Shown in pieces: positions 16,611-26,327 of a stretch of 64,000 bases of DNA. Position 1 is the first letter of the stretch. Each line of letters opens with the position of its first letter. The DNA comes from Gottfriedia acidiceleris. Lineage in GTDB: Bacteria; Bacillota; Bacilli; Bacillales; Bacillaceae_G. Made by a program: the position numbers and the translations under genes. The notes beneath the pieces are model-generated. The model was not told the DNA's origin. It ran no database searches and saw only the letters and a list, made by a program, of their open reading frames with translations. The stretch is from assembly GCF_023115465.1 (NCBI RefSeq), contig NZ_CP096034.1, positions 2,232,001-2,296,000 of the forward strand. Reading direction: 5' to 3'.

Positions 16611-17247
16611 TAGAATCATTGCAATTTTACTTGCTGCAGGTAGTAGTAAAAGAATGGGACAGAATAAAATGTCACTTCCATTAGGTAATTCCACAATTGG
16701 AAGTTTCGGTTTACGTAAATTTATCAATTCTAATATTGACCATGTTTTTGTCGTCACAAAAGAAGATGATTCACTAAATTGGATTAGCAAAGATCTTTTT
16801 CAAAAACCTTATAAAAATTCATGGACACATGTTCCATGTACAAGTGCTAACGAGGGACAATCATATTCTTTAAAATGTGGTTTAACTCAAGCCCTAAAAA
16901 CAAAGCCTTTAGGAATCATGATTCTCCTCGCAGACCAACCTTTTTTATCGAACCAAACGATTAATGAATTACATCAAATTTATTTAAACCGTGTTAGTGA
17001 GAATTCAACAATTCCTTTTTTAGCAGCAAGCTTTCAAAGTATACCCAGACCCCCAATCATCCTTTCTCCAAATACGATACCTGATTTATTCATGTTAAAT
17101 GGAGATGAAGGAGCAAGATCAATTATTCGCAATCATACTAATTTAGAAGGTTTGTTAGTTGAATTTGAAAATAAGTGGGATTTTTTCGATATTGATACAA
17201 AAGAAGCGTATGATGTAGCGAAAGGAATTGAGCTTAATGGTGATTAA
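16600..17247 (+). CDS. pucB: molybdenum cofactor nucleotidyltransferase PucB (MobA/MocA-like)
   Basis: A 215-residue NTP-transferase. The signature LLAAGSSKRMGQNKM at residues 9-25 binds nucleotide. The Mg-binding ILLADQPFL segment is at about residue 107, and RPPIILSP follows near residue 147. In this family the enzyme adds CMP or GMP to molybdopterin, producing the cofactor form used by xanthine dehydrogenase. The start codon lies inside the end of pucA and the stop overlaps pucC, which indicates tight translational coupling. Confidence 0.88.
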   Translation: MKNNRIIAILLAAGSSKRMGQNKMSLPLGNSTIGSFGLRKFINSNIDHVFVVTKEDDSLNWISKDLFQKPYKNSWTHVPCTSANEGQSYSLKCGLTQALKTKPLGIMILLADQPFLSNQTINELHQIYLNRVSENSTIPFLAASFQSIPRPPIILSPNTIPDLFMLNGDEGARSIIRNHTNLEGLLVEFENKWDFFDIDTKEAYDVAKGIELNGD

Positions 17248-18124
17248 TCAAGGACATGCAAACTTTCATTATCCTGCTGTATGGATTCCAGATACACTTG
17301 AAAAAGCATACAAATTAAAACAGGAATTCCTTAATGACTCATGCATAATCGCAGGTGGAACTCTTTTACAAACTTATTGGGAAAAGGGAGTACAGTATCC
17401 TAAAAATCTAATAAGTATTGAAAACGTAAAAGAATTGCAGGAGTATAAGTTGGTGAAAAATAATCGTCAAACCTTTATCCTAATTGGAGCATTAACCACT
17501 TTAGATTGTTGTAGGAGTAAACCAATTTTCCTTAAAAATGTCCCAATATTAGTTGAAGCCATTCGCAATATAGCATCTCCAGCTATTCGAAATAGAGCAA
17601 CAATTGGGGGAAATATTGCAAATGGTAATGGTGATGTCATTCCTGCATTATTAGTACTTGATGCGAGTCTTATATTATATGATGGACATCATATGCGAGA
17701 AATAAAGTTAACAGAATGTATAAAAGATGAGAAATATCTATCAAATTCCATTCTCGTGAACGTTAAAATACCTGTACAAACAAAGAAAGCTAGTGAAAAT
17801 TATTTCTATAAAAAAATAGGATTAAGAGAGAGTTTTTGTCAAAGTATTGTGAGTATATCTGGTTATTTCAAAATTGGCAAAAAAAAGGTGATTGAACAAG
17901 TTTACCTAGCTGTTAGTGGTAGCTCTTTTTCACCTCAGAGGCTAGTAGACACCGAAGAGATGATTAAAAAGTTATACCTACCATCTTATCAATTAAAGGA
18001 AATAGCTCAAGCAATCAAAAAGGAATTCAAACCTCCTTCTGACCATTTTACATCCTCAAACTATAAACAGGAGATTACAACTAATATTATTGTTTACGAG
18101 ATTACTAAAATAGTTAGTAAATAA
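17237..18124 (+). CDS. pucC: xanthine dehydrogenase FAD-binding subunit PucC
   Basis: About 295 residues from ATG 17237, with AAAGGA 10 nt upstream inside pucB. TTG 17228 is a less likely start. N-terminal FAD-binding PCMH domain: IIAGGTLLQTYWEKG, ISIENVKELQ and the family block ASPAIRNRATIGGNIANGNGDVIPAL. The C-terminal CO dehydrogenase flavoprotein domain follows (about 185-290). It carries electrons from the 2Fe-2S centres to NAD+ during xanthine-to-urate oxidation. The isoalloxazine-contacting GGN motif is intact. Confidence 0.9.
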   Translation: MVINQGHANFHYPAVWIPDTLEKAYKLKQEFLNDSCIIAGGTLLQTYWEKGVQYPKNLISIENVKELQEYKLVKNNRQTFILIGALTTLDCCRSKPIFLKNVPILVEAIRNIASPAIRNRATIGGNIANGNGDVIPALLVLDASLILYDGHHMREIKLTECIKDEKYLSNSILVNVKIPVQTKKASENYFYKKIGLRESFCQSIVSISGYFKIGKKKVIEQVYLAVSGSSFSPQRLVDTEEMIKKLYLPSYQLKEIAQAIKKEFKPPSDHFTSSNYKQEITTNIIVYEITKIVSK

Positions 18125-18134
18125 GAGGTGGACA

Positions 18135-20426
18135 ATGAGTGAAAATTTGATTCCAACAGAAAAAGAAAGAAGAGTTCGTCCGGATGGTTTAAGCAAGGTG
18201 AACGGTGAAATGAAATATCTAACAGACCTTTCCTTCCCAAACATGTTATATGGAAAAGTATTAAGAAGCACTGAGCCGCATGCAGAGATTTTATCTATAT
18301 CAATTGATGAAGCTGAAAAACTTTCGGGGGTTAAAGCGATTGTTACTTATAAGGATATCCCTGGTTTAAATGGTTTTGGTTTAATATTCCCTGACCAACC
18401 CGTTTTTTGTAAAGATCGAGTAAGATATGTCGGTGATGCAATTGCTGCTATTGCCGCTGATACAGAAGAAATTGCTGAACAAGCATTGGAATTGATTAAA
18501 GTCGAATATAGAAAGCTACCTGTTATTGATAGCCCTGAAATGGCTCTCCGCAAAGAAGCTCCTAAATTACATGAACAAGGAAATATTTTACATCAAGCTA
18601 AATATCAAAAAGGTGATGTTTACCAAGGCTTTCGTGATTGTAGTACGATTGTAGAAGAAACATATGAATTACCTAGACAAATGCATGCCTATATGGAAAC
18701 AGAAGGAGGAATCATAGTTCCTGAAACAAGTGGGAATCTAACAGTATATGTTGGAACACAGCATGGTTTTAAAGATCGTTTTCAATTGTCCAGAATCCTA
18801 AATATGCCAGAAGGAAATATTCGAATTATCTCCAGCCCAATGGGTGGTTCATTTGGAGGTAAAGATGAGTTAAATATTCAACCATATGGAGCATTGTTAG
18901 CATTAAAAACTAAATGTCCAGTCAAAATTCACCAAAGTAGAAGTGAATCTGTTAAGTCTGGCATAAAGCGTCATCCAATGAAAATTACAATGAAAACGGG
19001 TGTAAATGTAAATGGGGAAATTGTGGCACATAAAGTAAAAATTATTGCCGATACAGGTGCATACGCAACATTAGGTCCCGCTGTTTTAGATTTTGCTATC
19101 GAGCATGCTCCTGGACCATATATTATCCCTAATATTGAAATTGAAGGATTTTCAGTATTTACAAATAATGGAGTTGCTGGTGAATTTAGAGGATTTGGCG
19201 GAAATCAAATATCGTTTGCTCTTGAGGGACAAATAGACCGAATTGCTGAAAAACTAAAAATGGATCCAATTGAATTTCGTTTTAAAAATTTAAGAAAAAA
19301 AACTGATTTAGGACCATTAGGTCAAAAGATTGTACCAACAAATGGTGCTTATGATGTATTAAATCAAATATCTAAAAGACTTATACAAAATAATCATAAT
19401 GAAAAAGATCTTTGTCAGCATTGGAAGTTATATGGAAAAGGAATTGCCCTTACAATGCATGGTGGGGGACTTGGATATGAAAGAATAGATCCAGCTGGAG
19501 GTCGGATATCGTTTACGAGAAAAGGTAAAATTGAAGCGGCATTTGGATTTGAAGAATGTGGTCAAGGTTTACTCGCTGTTATCCAAACATTATTAATTGA
19601 AGAATTTAATTGTACAATCCAAGATATTAATATTATTATAGGCGACACTGAACTAGTGCCAATTAGCGGTTCTTCAACAGCTTCTAGAGCTACAAGCATG
19701 GTGTGGCATTCTCTAAAAAGAATGAAAGATTCATTTAACAATCAGATTCTTGTTCTAGCCCAAAAAGCTACTAGAATACCTATGAATATTCTTAAAATGG
19801 GACCGAATGGAATTTGGTTGAAAGGTAAAGGTAGAGAAGATAAATTTATTATGTCTTATAAAGAACTTGCTCAAAAAATGCCTCAAAAGCAAGATATAAT
19901 CGTTCAAACTTCTTTTGATTTTCCTACAAGTCCTGATGCATCTGTCGGAGGTAGTCACTATCTTTATACGTTCTCAACTGTTTTGGCACAAATTGAGATT
20001 GACCTCCTTACAGGTAAAATTAAGATACTTGATCTAGACCAGGTAGTTGCTGCTGGACCAGTTGTTAATCCTTTAGGGTATAAAGGACAAATAGAAGGTG
20101 GAGGTGTAATGGCTTTAGGGTATACATTGATGGAAGATTCGTTAATGGAAAATGGAGTTTATGTTTCTGATAACTTTGATACGTATCTAATACCAACAAT
20201 TTGTGATGTACCTTGTAAATTAAATGTAGAACCAATTGAAAAACTTGATGAAGAAGATTCATTTGGACCTAGAGGAGTTGGAGAAATCGGAACAGTTGCT
20301 GTTGCTCCTGCAATTGCTAGGGCAATTTTTGATGCAACAGGTTGTTGGATCAATAAATTACCAATTTCACCAGAATATTTATTGAAATTAATAACTTCAA
20401 GGAGATCAGATAATGGGTATGAATAA
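18135..20426 (+). CDS. pucD: xanthine dehydrogenase molybdopterin-binding subunit PucD
   Basis: A 763-residue catalytic subunit of the molybdenum hydroxylase family, with GAGGTGG upstream of ATG 18135. Hammerhead domain at about residues 18-125, then cofactor-binding domains with SSPMGGSFGGKDE, GEFRGFGGNQ and the C-terminal GPRGVGEIGTVAVAPA. Glu717 in GVGEIG matches the catalytic base of the family. It hydroxylates hypoxanthine and xanthine to urate. The 3' end overlaps pucE by 14 nt. All key motifs are present, so the operon should encode a complete enzyme. Confidence 0.92.
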   Translation: MSENLIPTEKERRVRPDGLSKVNGEMKYLTDLSFPNMLYGKVLRSTEPHAEILSISIDEAEKLSGVKAIVTYKDIPGLNGFGLIFPDQPVFCKDRVRYVGDAIAAIAADTEEIAEQALELIKVEYRKLPVIDSPEMALRKEAPKLHEQGNILHQAKYQKGDVYQGFRDCSTIVEETYELPRQMHAYMETEGGIIVPETSGNLTVYVGTQHGFKDRFQLSRILNMPEGNIRIISSPMGGSFGGKDELNIQPYGALLALKTKCPVKIHQSRSESVKSGIKRHPMKITMKTGVNVNGEIVAHKVKIIADTGAYATLGPAVLDFAIEHAPGPYIIPNIEIEGFSVFTNNGVAGEFRGFGGNQISFALEGQIDRIAEKLKMDPIEFRFKNLRKKTDLGPLGQKIVPTNGAYDVLNQISKRLIQNNHNEKDLCQHWKLYGKGIALTMHGGGLGYERIDPAGGRISFTRKGKIEAAFGFEECGQGLLAVIQTLLIEEFNCTIQDINIIIGDTELVPISGSSTASRATSMVWHSLKRMKDSFNNQILVLAQKATRIPMNILKMGPNGIWLKGKGREDKFIMSYKELAQKMPQKQDIIVQTSFDFPTSPDASVGGSHYLYTFSTVLAQIEIDLLTGKIKILDLDQVVAAGPVVNPLGYKGQIEGGGVMALGYTLMEDSLMENGVYVSDNFDTYLIPTICDVPCKLNVEPIEKLDEEDSFGPRGVGEIGTVAVAPAIARAIFDATGCWINKLPISPEYLLKLITSRRSDNGYE

Positions 20427-20919
20427 ATATGATCAAGATCAACCTATTCATTTGCTTGAACTTAATTTAAAAATAAATAATATTGAAAAACAACTACATG
20501 TTGCTCCAACAACGCGTCTTATTGACATTTTACGAGAACATTTAAAAATGACAGGAACAAAAATTTCTTGTGAAATTGGTCGATGTGGTGCGTGTGCTGT
20601 TCATATGGATCATAAACTAGTTAATTCATGTTTAATGATGGCTTATCAAGTAAATAATACTTCAATTTGTACAATTGAAGGGATAGCAGATGTAGAACTC
20701 CATCCTATACAGAAAGCTTTCTTAGAAGAAGGAGGGTATCAGTGTGGATACTGTACTCCGGGTATGATTATGGCTGTAAAAGCACTCATCGACACAAATT
20801 CAAATCCAACAGAGGATGAAATCAAAGAAGCATTATCGGGTAATCTATGTAGGTGTACTGGATATACAGGAATTATACGCTCGGTCCAAAAAGCAATTGC
20901 AATGATAAATCAGATTTAA
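20413..20919 (+). CDS. pucE: xanthine dehydrogenase 2Fe-2S subunit PucE
   Basis: A 168-residue iron-sulfur protein. ATG 20413 has AAGGAG 8 nt upstream. The N-terminal ferredoxin-type cluster ligands are in SCEIGRCGACAVH and NSCLMMA. The C-terminal four-helix cluster ligands are in YQCGYCTPGM and NLCRCTGYTG. All eight Cys are present. It passes electrons from the molybdenum centre to FAD. Last gene of the puc operon, followed by a probable terminator at 20968. Confidence 0.92.
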   Translation: MGMNKYDQDQPIHLLELNLKINNIEKQLHVAPTTRLIDILREHLKMTGTKISCEIGRCGACAVHMDHKLVNSCLMMAYQVNNTSICTIEGIADVELHPIQKAFLEEGGYQCGYCTPGMIMAVKALIDTNSNPTEDEIKEALSGNLCRCTGYTGIIRSVQKAIAMINQI

Positions 20920-20967
20920 TTATTTAAGTATAAATAACACTAATTTTAAATTTTGTCCTTCTATATT

Positions 20968-21006
20968 TCCCCTATAGTAAATAGTGGAAATATGAGGGGA
21001 TTTTTT
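20968..21006 (+). terminator. probable terminator of the puc operon
   Basis: TCCCCT (20968-20973) can pair with AGGGGA (20995-21000) over a 21-nt loop, followed by six T. The stem is short, so confidence is moderate. Confidence 0.5.
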
Positions 21007-21288
21007 GCGTTTAGAGATATTTTTTAATTTTCTTTATGGTGCAAATCCTGGTTTTTATACTTCGAATATAATAATCAATCTGGTGATTAATAATAATACA
21101 GATAAACTGTCCCTATTTTGTTTGTTTATTTCTTTTAAATATTTTGATGAAATCATAAATTGGTTAATTGTTTTTACTAACTGATCAGTAAAACTAGGTT
21201 TTATTTCCGAAAATTCAGAAATATGATATTCTAAAATAGACTGGGTAGTTTAGATTTTTAGTCATCAAAAAAGAAAGGGGATGATGAC
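21007..21288. other. region upstream of the orphan sensor kinase, with a palindrome
   Basis: Non-coding. Arms TTTTACT (21172-21178) and AGTAAAA (21187-21193) enclose an overlapping 10-bp palindrome ACTGATCAGT (21180-21189), about 100 bp before the kinase start. It looks like an operator for a dimeric repressor. The protein that binds it is not identifiable here. Confidence 0.35.
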
Positions 21289-22335
21289 TTGGTTTCAAAT
21301 TGTAATTTATCATTAAACGAAGAAAATCAATTAATTAGTCATGTTGACCTACATGAGGTTTTTAATAACATGGCGGAAGGATGTTACTATTTAAATTCAA
21401 AAATGGAATTTGTTTTTATTAATAAGGCTGCTGAAGCAATGATTGAAAAGCCGAAAAAAGAGTTAATCGGTGTTTGTTTGTGGGATGCATTACCTAATTA
21501 TGTAGATACAGATGTATATCATTATTACAATATGGCCTATAATGAACAAAAAATTCAATCATTTGAAACAATAACGGAGTACTCGCTTATTCCATATGAA
21601 ATTAGGGTCATACCCGATCAGAATGGGATATTAGCAATTTTTAGTAATATATCTGAGAAAAAAATACAGGAAGAAGAGCAGAGATATTTTGAAAAATTAA
21701 AAATAATAGGAGAAATGGCTGCTGGTGTAGCGCACGAAATTAGAAATCCACTTACTACAGTAAAAGGATTTTTACAATTAGGGTTACAAAATAAAGATTT
21801 TGAAAGCTATCGTCAAATATTTGAAGTTATGATCGATGAAATTAATCGGGTAAACGCAATTATTACTGAATTTCTCGATATTGCAAAGAAAAAGCCTAAC
21901 AAGCTTGAAGAACATAATTTAAATCAAATAATAAATACTTTATATCCATTACTTGAAACAAGAGCATTAAAAGAGGACAAACTCATTATAAGAGAGCTAA
22001 ATGAAATTCCTAATTTAATCATTGATCAAAATGAAATTAGACAACTACTTTTAAATATGGTTAGTAATTCTTTAGATGCAATGGATATTAGAAAAATTGT
22101 AAAAATACATACTTATATTGAAGACGATAAAATTGTTATGTCAATTAATGATGAAGGAAATGGCATTCCACCAGAAATAGTCGAGAGAATATCCACCCCA
22201 TTTGTCACATCAAAAGAAAGTGGAACTGGATTAGGATTAGCAATTTGTTATGCGATTGCTAAGCGAAATAACGCAACGATTGATTTTACAACTAGTGAAA
22301 ATGGTACGAATTTTAATATTAGATTTAATAGATAA
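21289..22335 (+). CDS. orphan cytoplasmic PAS sensor histidine kinase
   Basis: A 348-residue kinase starting at TTG 21289, with AAAGGGG 8 nt upstream. PAS domain at about residues 20-110 (DLHEVFNNMAEGCYYLNSKMEFVFINKAAE). The HisKA dimerisation helix carries phospho-acceptor His149 in GVAHEIRNPLTTVKGFLQL. The HATPase domain has NMVSNSLDAM, DEGNGIPPE and GTGLGLAICYAIAKR. There is no membrane helix, so it senses an internal signal. No response-regulator gene is adjacent. This layout is typical of Bacillus kinases that feed the sporulation phosphorelay (KinA/KinE type), but the partner is inferred. Confidence 0.88.
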   Translation: MVSNCNLSLNEENQLISHVDLHEVFNNMAEGCYYLNSKMEFVFINKAAEAMIEKPKKELIGVCLWDALPNYVDTDVYHYYNMAYNEQKIQSFETITEYSLIPYEIRVIPDQNGILAIFSNISEKKIQEEEQRYFEKLKIIGEMAAGVAHEIRNPLTTVKGFLQLGLQNKDFESYRQIFEVMIDEINRVNAIITEFLDIAKKKPNKLEEHNLNQIINTLYPLLETRALKEDKLIIRELNEIPNLIIDQNEIRQLLLNMVSNSLDAMDIRKIVKIHTYIEDDKIVMSINDEGNGIPPEIVERISTPFVTSKESGTGLGLAICYAIAKRNNATIDFTTSENGTNFNIRFNR

Positions 22336-22472
22336 GTACTTTGTTAAAGCTTTGTCTAAATTTAAATTAATTGCTATATATTCCTTATAATTTGGTTAAA
22401 AGTCATTAATTCTTATATTATTAGCAATCGTTGTCATTACACTTTCTGACATCAATTAAAAATTTTTATTGT

Positions 22473-22600
22473 AGTCTTAATGTTCATTAAATGGGGTGCC
22501 GAAAAGTTCGGTAAAACTGAAATTTCGGCACCCCTTATTTATTGATTAGCAGGAACTTAAAAAGCTACAATTAATACATAAATAAAAGTTCATTAAGACT
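22473..22600. repeat. nested inverted repeats between the kinase and the hydrolase
   Basis: An outer pair AGTCTTAATG (22473-22482) and CATTAAGACT (22591-22600) flanks the 12-bp hairpin at 22493-22534. The outer arms are exact complements about 108 nt apart. Function unknown. Confidence 0.4.
22493..22534 (+). terminator. strong hairpin, probable terminator of the kinase gene
   Basis: GGGGTGCCGAAA (22493-22504) pairs exactly with 22523-22534, and the loop can fold again. The tail is TTATTTATT rather than a pure T-run. It lies 160 bp after the kinase stop. Confidence 0.65.
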
Positions 22601-22678
22601 AACTAACAAAGTCTGATATAATTCATAATTTAAAAAGAAGAACTTCTATTTGGCTAACAGACAAAAGGAGTGTGTAAG

Positions 22679-23596
22679 ATGGAACGTAAAAAAATAAATA
22701 AGCTTTTAATTTGGATGGTAATTTTATCTCCGGTTTTATTCTTCCTAATACCGGTATTAGTCGGTTTAATTTTAACACATCCATTTAGACGAAAAACCGA
22801 ACAAACCCCTGCCGATTATAATTTGCAATTTGAAGAAGTTGAATTTAAGAGCAATCTTGATCAAGTTGTGCTAAGGGGATGGTGGATACCAGCAAAAAAT
22901 TCAACAGCTAAAACCGTCATTACTGCACACGGGTACACAGATGAACGAAGTCAAAAAAAGATTAATGGTCTTCGAATAGTTCAATCAATTCATGATCAAG
23001 GGTATAATGTATTGATGTTTGACTTCCGTAATAGTGGAAAATCAGGTGGACGAACAACAGGAATAGGATATTATGAACAGCATGATTTATCGTCGGCAGT
23101 GGAATATGTGATTAACCAACGAAATCAACAAGAAATTGTTTTGCTTGGATGGAGTATGGGTGGGGCGACATGTTTACTGGTTGGTAGTCTTCATCCACAA
23201 ATTAAAGGAGTTATTGCAGATAGCCCATTTCATGATTTACAAACGTATTTGGAAGATAATTTAAGTGTATGGTCAAAATTACCTAAAAAACCTTTTACGT
23301 CAATTATTTTACGTTCGATGAAACATTTATTAAAGATTGACCCAAAAGAAGTGTCACCAGTTATATCAGTTCAAAAAGGAAATTCAACAAATTATTTATT
23401 AATTCATGGAAAGAATGATTTGAAAGTACCATTCAGTAGCAGTGAAATGATTTATGAACAAATCCCTAATGAAAACGAAAAAACATTATGGCTAACAGAA
23501 CATGGCCATATTACTACATTTATTGAAGAACCAGAACCATATACGAAGAAAGTTATTGATTTTATTAATAAGACGTTTTCGTCCTATACAAATTAA
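22679..23596 (+). CDS. membrane-anchored alpha/beta hydrolase
   Basis: A 305-residue protein from ATG 22679, with AAAGGAG 8 nt upstream. One N-terminal helix (LLIWMVILSPVLFFLIPVLVGLI) anchors it. The hydrolase core shows the oxyanion segment TAHGYTD, nucleophile Ser159 in GWSMGG, Asp247 in HGKNDLKVPF and the final His in EHGHITTF. It resembles the Bacillus YqkD-type serine aminopeptidase/BAAT-like hydrolases of unknown substrate. Single gene, own terminator. Confidence 0.88.
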   Translation: MERKKINKLLIWMVILSPVLFFLIPVLVGLILTHPFRRKTEQTPADYNLQFEEVEFKSNLDQVVLRGWWIPAKNSTAKTVITAHGYTDERSQKKINGLRIVQSIHDQGYNVLMFDFRNSGKSGGRTTGIGYYEQHDLSSAVEYVINQRNQQEIVLLGWSMGGATCLLVGSLHPQIKGVIADSPFHDLQTYLEDNLSVWSKLPKKPFTSIILRSMKHLLKIDPKEVSPVISVQKGNSTNYLLIHGKNDLKVPFSSSEMIYEQIPNENEKTLWLTEHGHITTFIEEPEPYTKKVIDFINKTFSSYTN

Positions 23597-23616
23597 ATAA
23601 CTAATTTGATTTTGTA

Positions 23617-23656
23617 AAACAGATTAACCTTAAAGAGTGGTTGATCTGTTTTTTTT
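23617..23656 (+). terminator. intrinsic terminator of the hydrolase
   Basis: AAACAGATTAACC (23617-23629) pairs with GGTTGATCTGTTT (23639-23651) with one wobble pair, then a T-run to 23656. Confidence 0.88.
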
Positions 23657-23790
23657 ATTAGAGAAAGATATTCTTCAGTACATGAAAGTTGAGCGTGTAG
23701 AAAATACTATTATTTATAAATTGGTTTAAATAAAAAGTATAATTTTTGCCCAAAAAAGCTCTATTTTACTAAAAAGGCAGGCGAACTAAG

Positions 23791-26256
23791 ATGGCAAATG
23801 AATATCGTTCGCGAGAGGAACGTAAACGGCTGGAAAAGCCTTCTAAAATTTCCAATAAGTCTGAAGGCTTATGGAAAAAAATTACTGTAACATTATTATC
23901 AATCGTAATTGTTTTCATACTGATTGGTGTAGGAATATTTTCATATTTAGTTAGCGGAGCACCCGCATTAGATGAATCAAAACTTAAAGTACCGCTCTCT
24001 TCTACTATTGTTGATAAAGATGGCAAAGTTGTAGCAGAGTTAGGTAGAGAACAACGTACAAAAGTGTCCTACAATGAAATTCCTAAAGTTGTAGAAGACG
24101 CATTTATTGCTACCGAAGATGTGCGTTTTTATCAACATAAAGGCGTAGACATTCGTCGGGTATTCGGTGCAGTTTTAGCGAATATTACTGGAGGGTTCGG
24201 ATCGCAAGGTGGAAGTACAATCACTCAGCAAGTAGTAAAAAACTCATTTTTATCATCTCAAAAAACAATTAAGCGTAAAGTTCAGGAATGGTACTTAGCT
24301 TTTAAATTAGAACAAAGATACTCTAAACATCAAATATTAGAAATGTATTTAAATAAAGTTTACTTCTCAAATGGTCTTAAAGGGCGAGGAGTATATGGTA
24401 TAGCTAAAGCTTGTGATACTTATTTTAGTAAAGATTTATCTAAAATTACATTACCAGAAGCAGCAACATTAGCAGGTATGGTGAAAGCTCCAAATAGCTA
24501 TAATCCTGCAAAGCACCCTATTGAGTCACAAAATCGTAGAAATACAGTTTTAAGTCAAATGAAAAAATATGGTTATATTACAGAAGAACAATATACAAGT
24601 GCAAAAGCAATACCAATGAAATCATTAGTAAAGGTGCATGAATCTGGTGAAACAAAATACAATTCATTTATCGATGTAGTCGTAAATGAAGTAGAAAAAA
24701 ACAGTGATGCAAATGTCTATACTGATGGACTAACGATTGAAACAACATTAGATCCTAAAGCTCAGGATAAAGCAGATGAAATATTAAGTAGAGGTAAAAG
24801 CTTCTATCCTAGTGATGAATTTCAAACTGGTTTTGTATTATTAGATACGAAAACGGGTGAAATACGAGCAGTAGGTGCTGGTAGAAATACAAGTACTGGT
24901 GGTTTAAACTTTGCAACTGATATTAAAAGACAGCCGGGCTCTTCAATTAAACCTATTCTTGATTACGGTCCAGCTATTCAGTATTTAAAATGGTCAACTT
25001 ATCATCAAATCCTTGACGAGCCTTATACATATTCTAATGGTACACCTATTAGAAACTGGGATCGAAAATATAAAGGTAATATTTCAATTCGATTAGCATT
25101 AGTCGACTCTCGAAATATTCCTGCATTAAAGACTTTCCAGGCTGTAGGAAGTGATCGTTCTAGAGAATTTGGAAATGGTTTAGGATTTAATTTTTCGAAA
25201 AATACATATTATGAATCTTATTCTATAGGAGGATTCACAGGTGTATCAGCAATGGAGATGGCAGGAGCTTATGCTGCATTTGGAAATGGTGGAATATATA
25301 CTAAGCCTCACTCCGTTAAAAAAATTATTTATCCTGATAATACTGAAAAGGTATTCGCAACTGAGCCTAAACAAGTAATGAGTGATTATACCGCATATAT
25401 GGTTACAGATATGCTTCGTGATGTAGTAAAAACACCACTTGGTACTGGTAAGAGAGCAAATGTACCAGGTCTTGATATGGCAGGTAAAACAGGTACGACA
25501 AACTATTCTGATGAAGTAAAACAAAAATACGGATTTCCGGATAACGCAACTCGAGATAGTTGGTTTATTGGTTATTCTTCTGATGTAACAATGGCTGTTT
25601 GGACAGGGTATGAAAAAAATAAAAAGAATAATTTTCTTGGTAAAGGGTCAACGAATATTGCAAAATACATTGCAAGAGATATGTTAGCGGCCAATGGAGA
25701 TCGAAACGCTATATTTAGAAAACCTTCATCAGTTGAAGAGATTCGAAACGAATTATACATCCGAGGGGAAAAAGTAGATGATATTCCTAAAGATATAGTA
25801 ATTGAGTCTGCAAAAAATGTTAAGGCAAATTATGACCCTGTTACAAGTAATATTTCATTAAATTGGACGTATCCTGCAAATCTGCTGCAAAAGACGTCTT
25901 TTGAAGTAAGTTATACTGTAAATGGTGCAGCGGGACAAACTCAAAAAATTCAGAGTACAGCAACGAGTATTAATGGAATTGTCCCTGGAGATATTGTAAA
26001 AATAACGATTATTGCTATGAGTGCTGAAGGTAAGAGTGGACCTGTTACAGTTACTGTTGATTTATCTTCAACTGAACAACCAACTACTCCACCTGCAAAT
26101 GAAGGTGGACAAGGAAATGGAAATGGACAGGGAACTGGGAATGGAAACGGGACAGGAGAAGGTACAAAGCCAGGTGATCAAACGCCGGGTACAGGCGGAG
26201 AGAATGGAGATAACATTGTCAATCCAATCGTCCCTAATCCCAATAATCCGCAATAA
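23791..26256 (+). CDS. ponA: class A penicillin-binding protein (PBP1A/1B-type)
   Basis: An 821-residue bifunctional peptidoglycan synthase. A charged cytoplasmic start (MANEYRSREERKR) precedes one membrane helix (about 31-55). The GT51 transglycosylase has Glu109 in ATEDVRFYQHKGVD, then GGSTITQQVVKN. The transpeptidase has Ser384 in GSSIKP, SRN in VDSRNIPA, and Lys566 in GKTGTTN. A fibronectin type III domain covers about residues 690-765, then a Gly/Asn/Thr-rich tail. The N-terminal layout matches PonA, but B. subtilis ponA sits beside recU and this one does not, so a paralogue is possible. The ribosome site is a weak AGGCAGGCG. Confidence 0.88.
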   Translation: MANEYRSREERKRLEKPSKISNKSEGLWKKITVTLLSIVIVFILIGVGIFSYLVSGAPALDESKLKVPLSSTIVDKDGKVVAELGREQRTKVSYNEIPKVVEDAFIATEDVRFYQHKGVDIRRVFGAVLANITGGFGSQGGSTITQQVVKNSFLSSQKTIKRKVQEWYLAFKLEQRYSKHQILEMYLNKVYFSNGLKGRGVYGIAKACDTYFSKDLSKITLPEAATLAGMVKAPNSYNPAKHPIESQNRRNTVLSQMKKYGYITEEQYTSAKAIPMKSLVKVHESGETKYNSFIDVVVNEVEKNSDANVYTDGLTIETTLDPKAQDKADEILSRGKSFYPSDEFQTGFVLLDTKTGEIRAVGAGRNTSTGGLNFATDIKRQPGSSIKPILDYGPAIQYLKWSTYHQILDEPYTYSNGTPIRNWDRKYKGNISIRLALVDSRNIPALKTFQAVGSDRSREFGNGLGFNFSKNTYYESYSIGGFTGVSAMEMAGAYAAFGNGGIYTKPHSVKKIIYPDNTEKVFATEPKQVMSDYTAYMVTDMLRDVVKTPLGTGKRANVPGLDMAGKTGTTNYSDEVKQKYGFPDNATRDSWFIGYSSDVTMAVWTGYEKNKKNNFLGKGSTNIAKYIARDMLAANGDRNAIFRKPSSVEEIRNELYIRGEKVDDIPKDIVIESAKNVKANYDPVTSNISLNWTYPANLLQKTSFEVSYTVNGAAGQTQKIQSTATSINGIVPGDIVKITIIAMSAEGKSGPVTVTVDLSSTEQPTTPPANEGGQGNGNGQGTGNGNGTGEGTKPGDQTPGTGGENGDNIVNPIVPNPNNPQ

Positions 26257-26266
26257 ATCTAAATTT

Positions 26267-26299
26267 AAAACGCATTGAGAAATATCAATGCGTTTTTTC
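26267..26299 (+). terminator. intrinsic terminator of the penicillin-binding protein gene
   Basis: Perfect stem AAAACGCATTGA (26267-26278) with 26285-26296, 6-nt loop, T-run. Confidence 0.9.
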
Positions 26300-26327
26300 A
26301 AGTGAATAAAGTTAAAGGAGTATTAAA

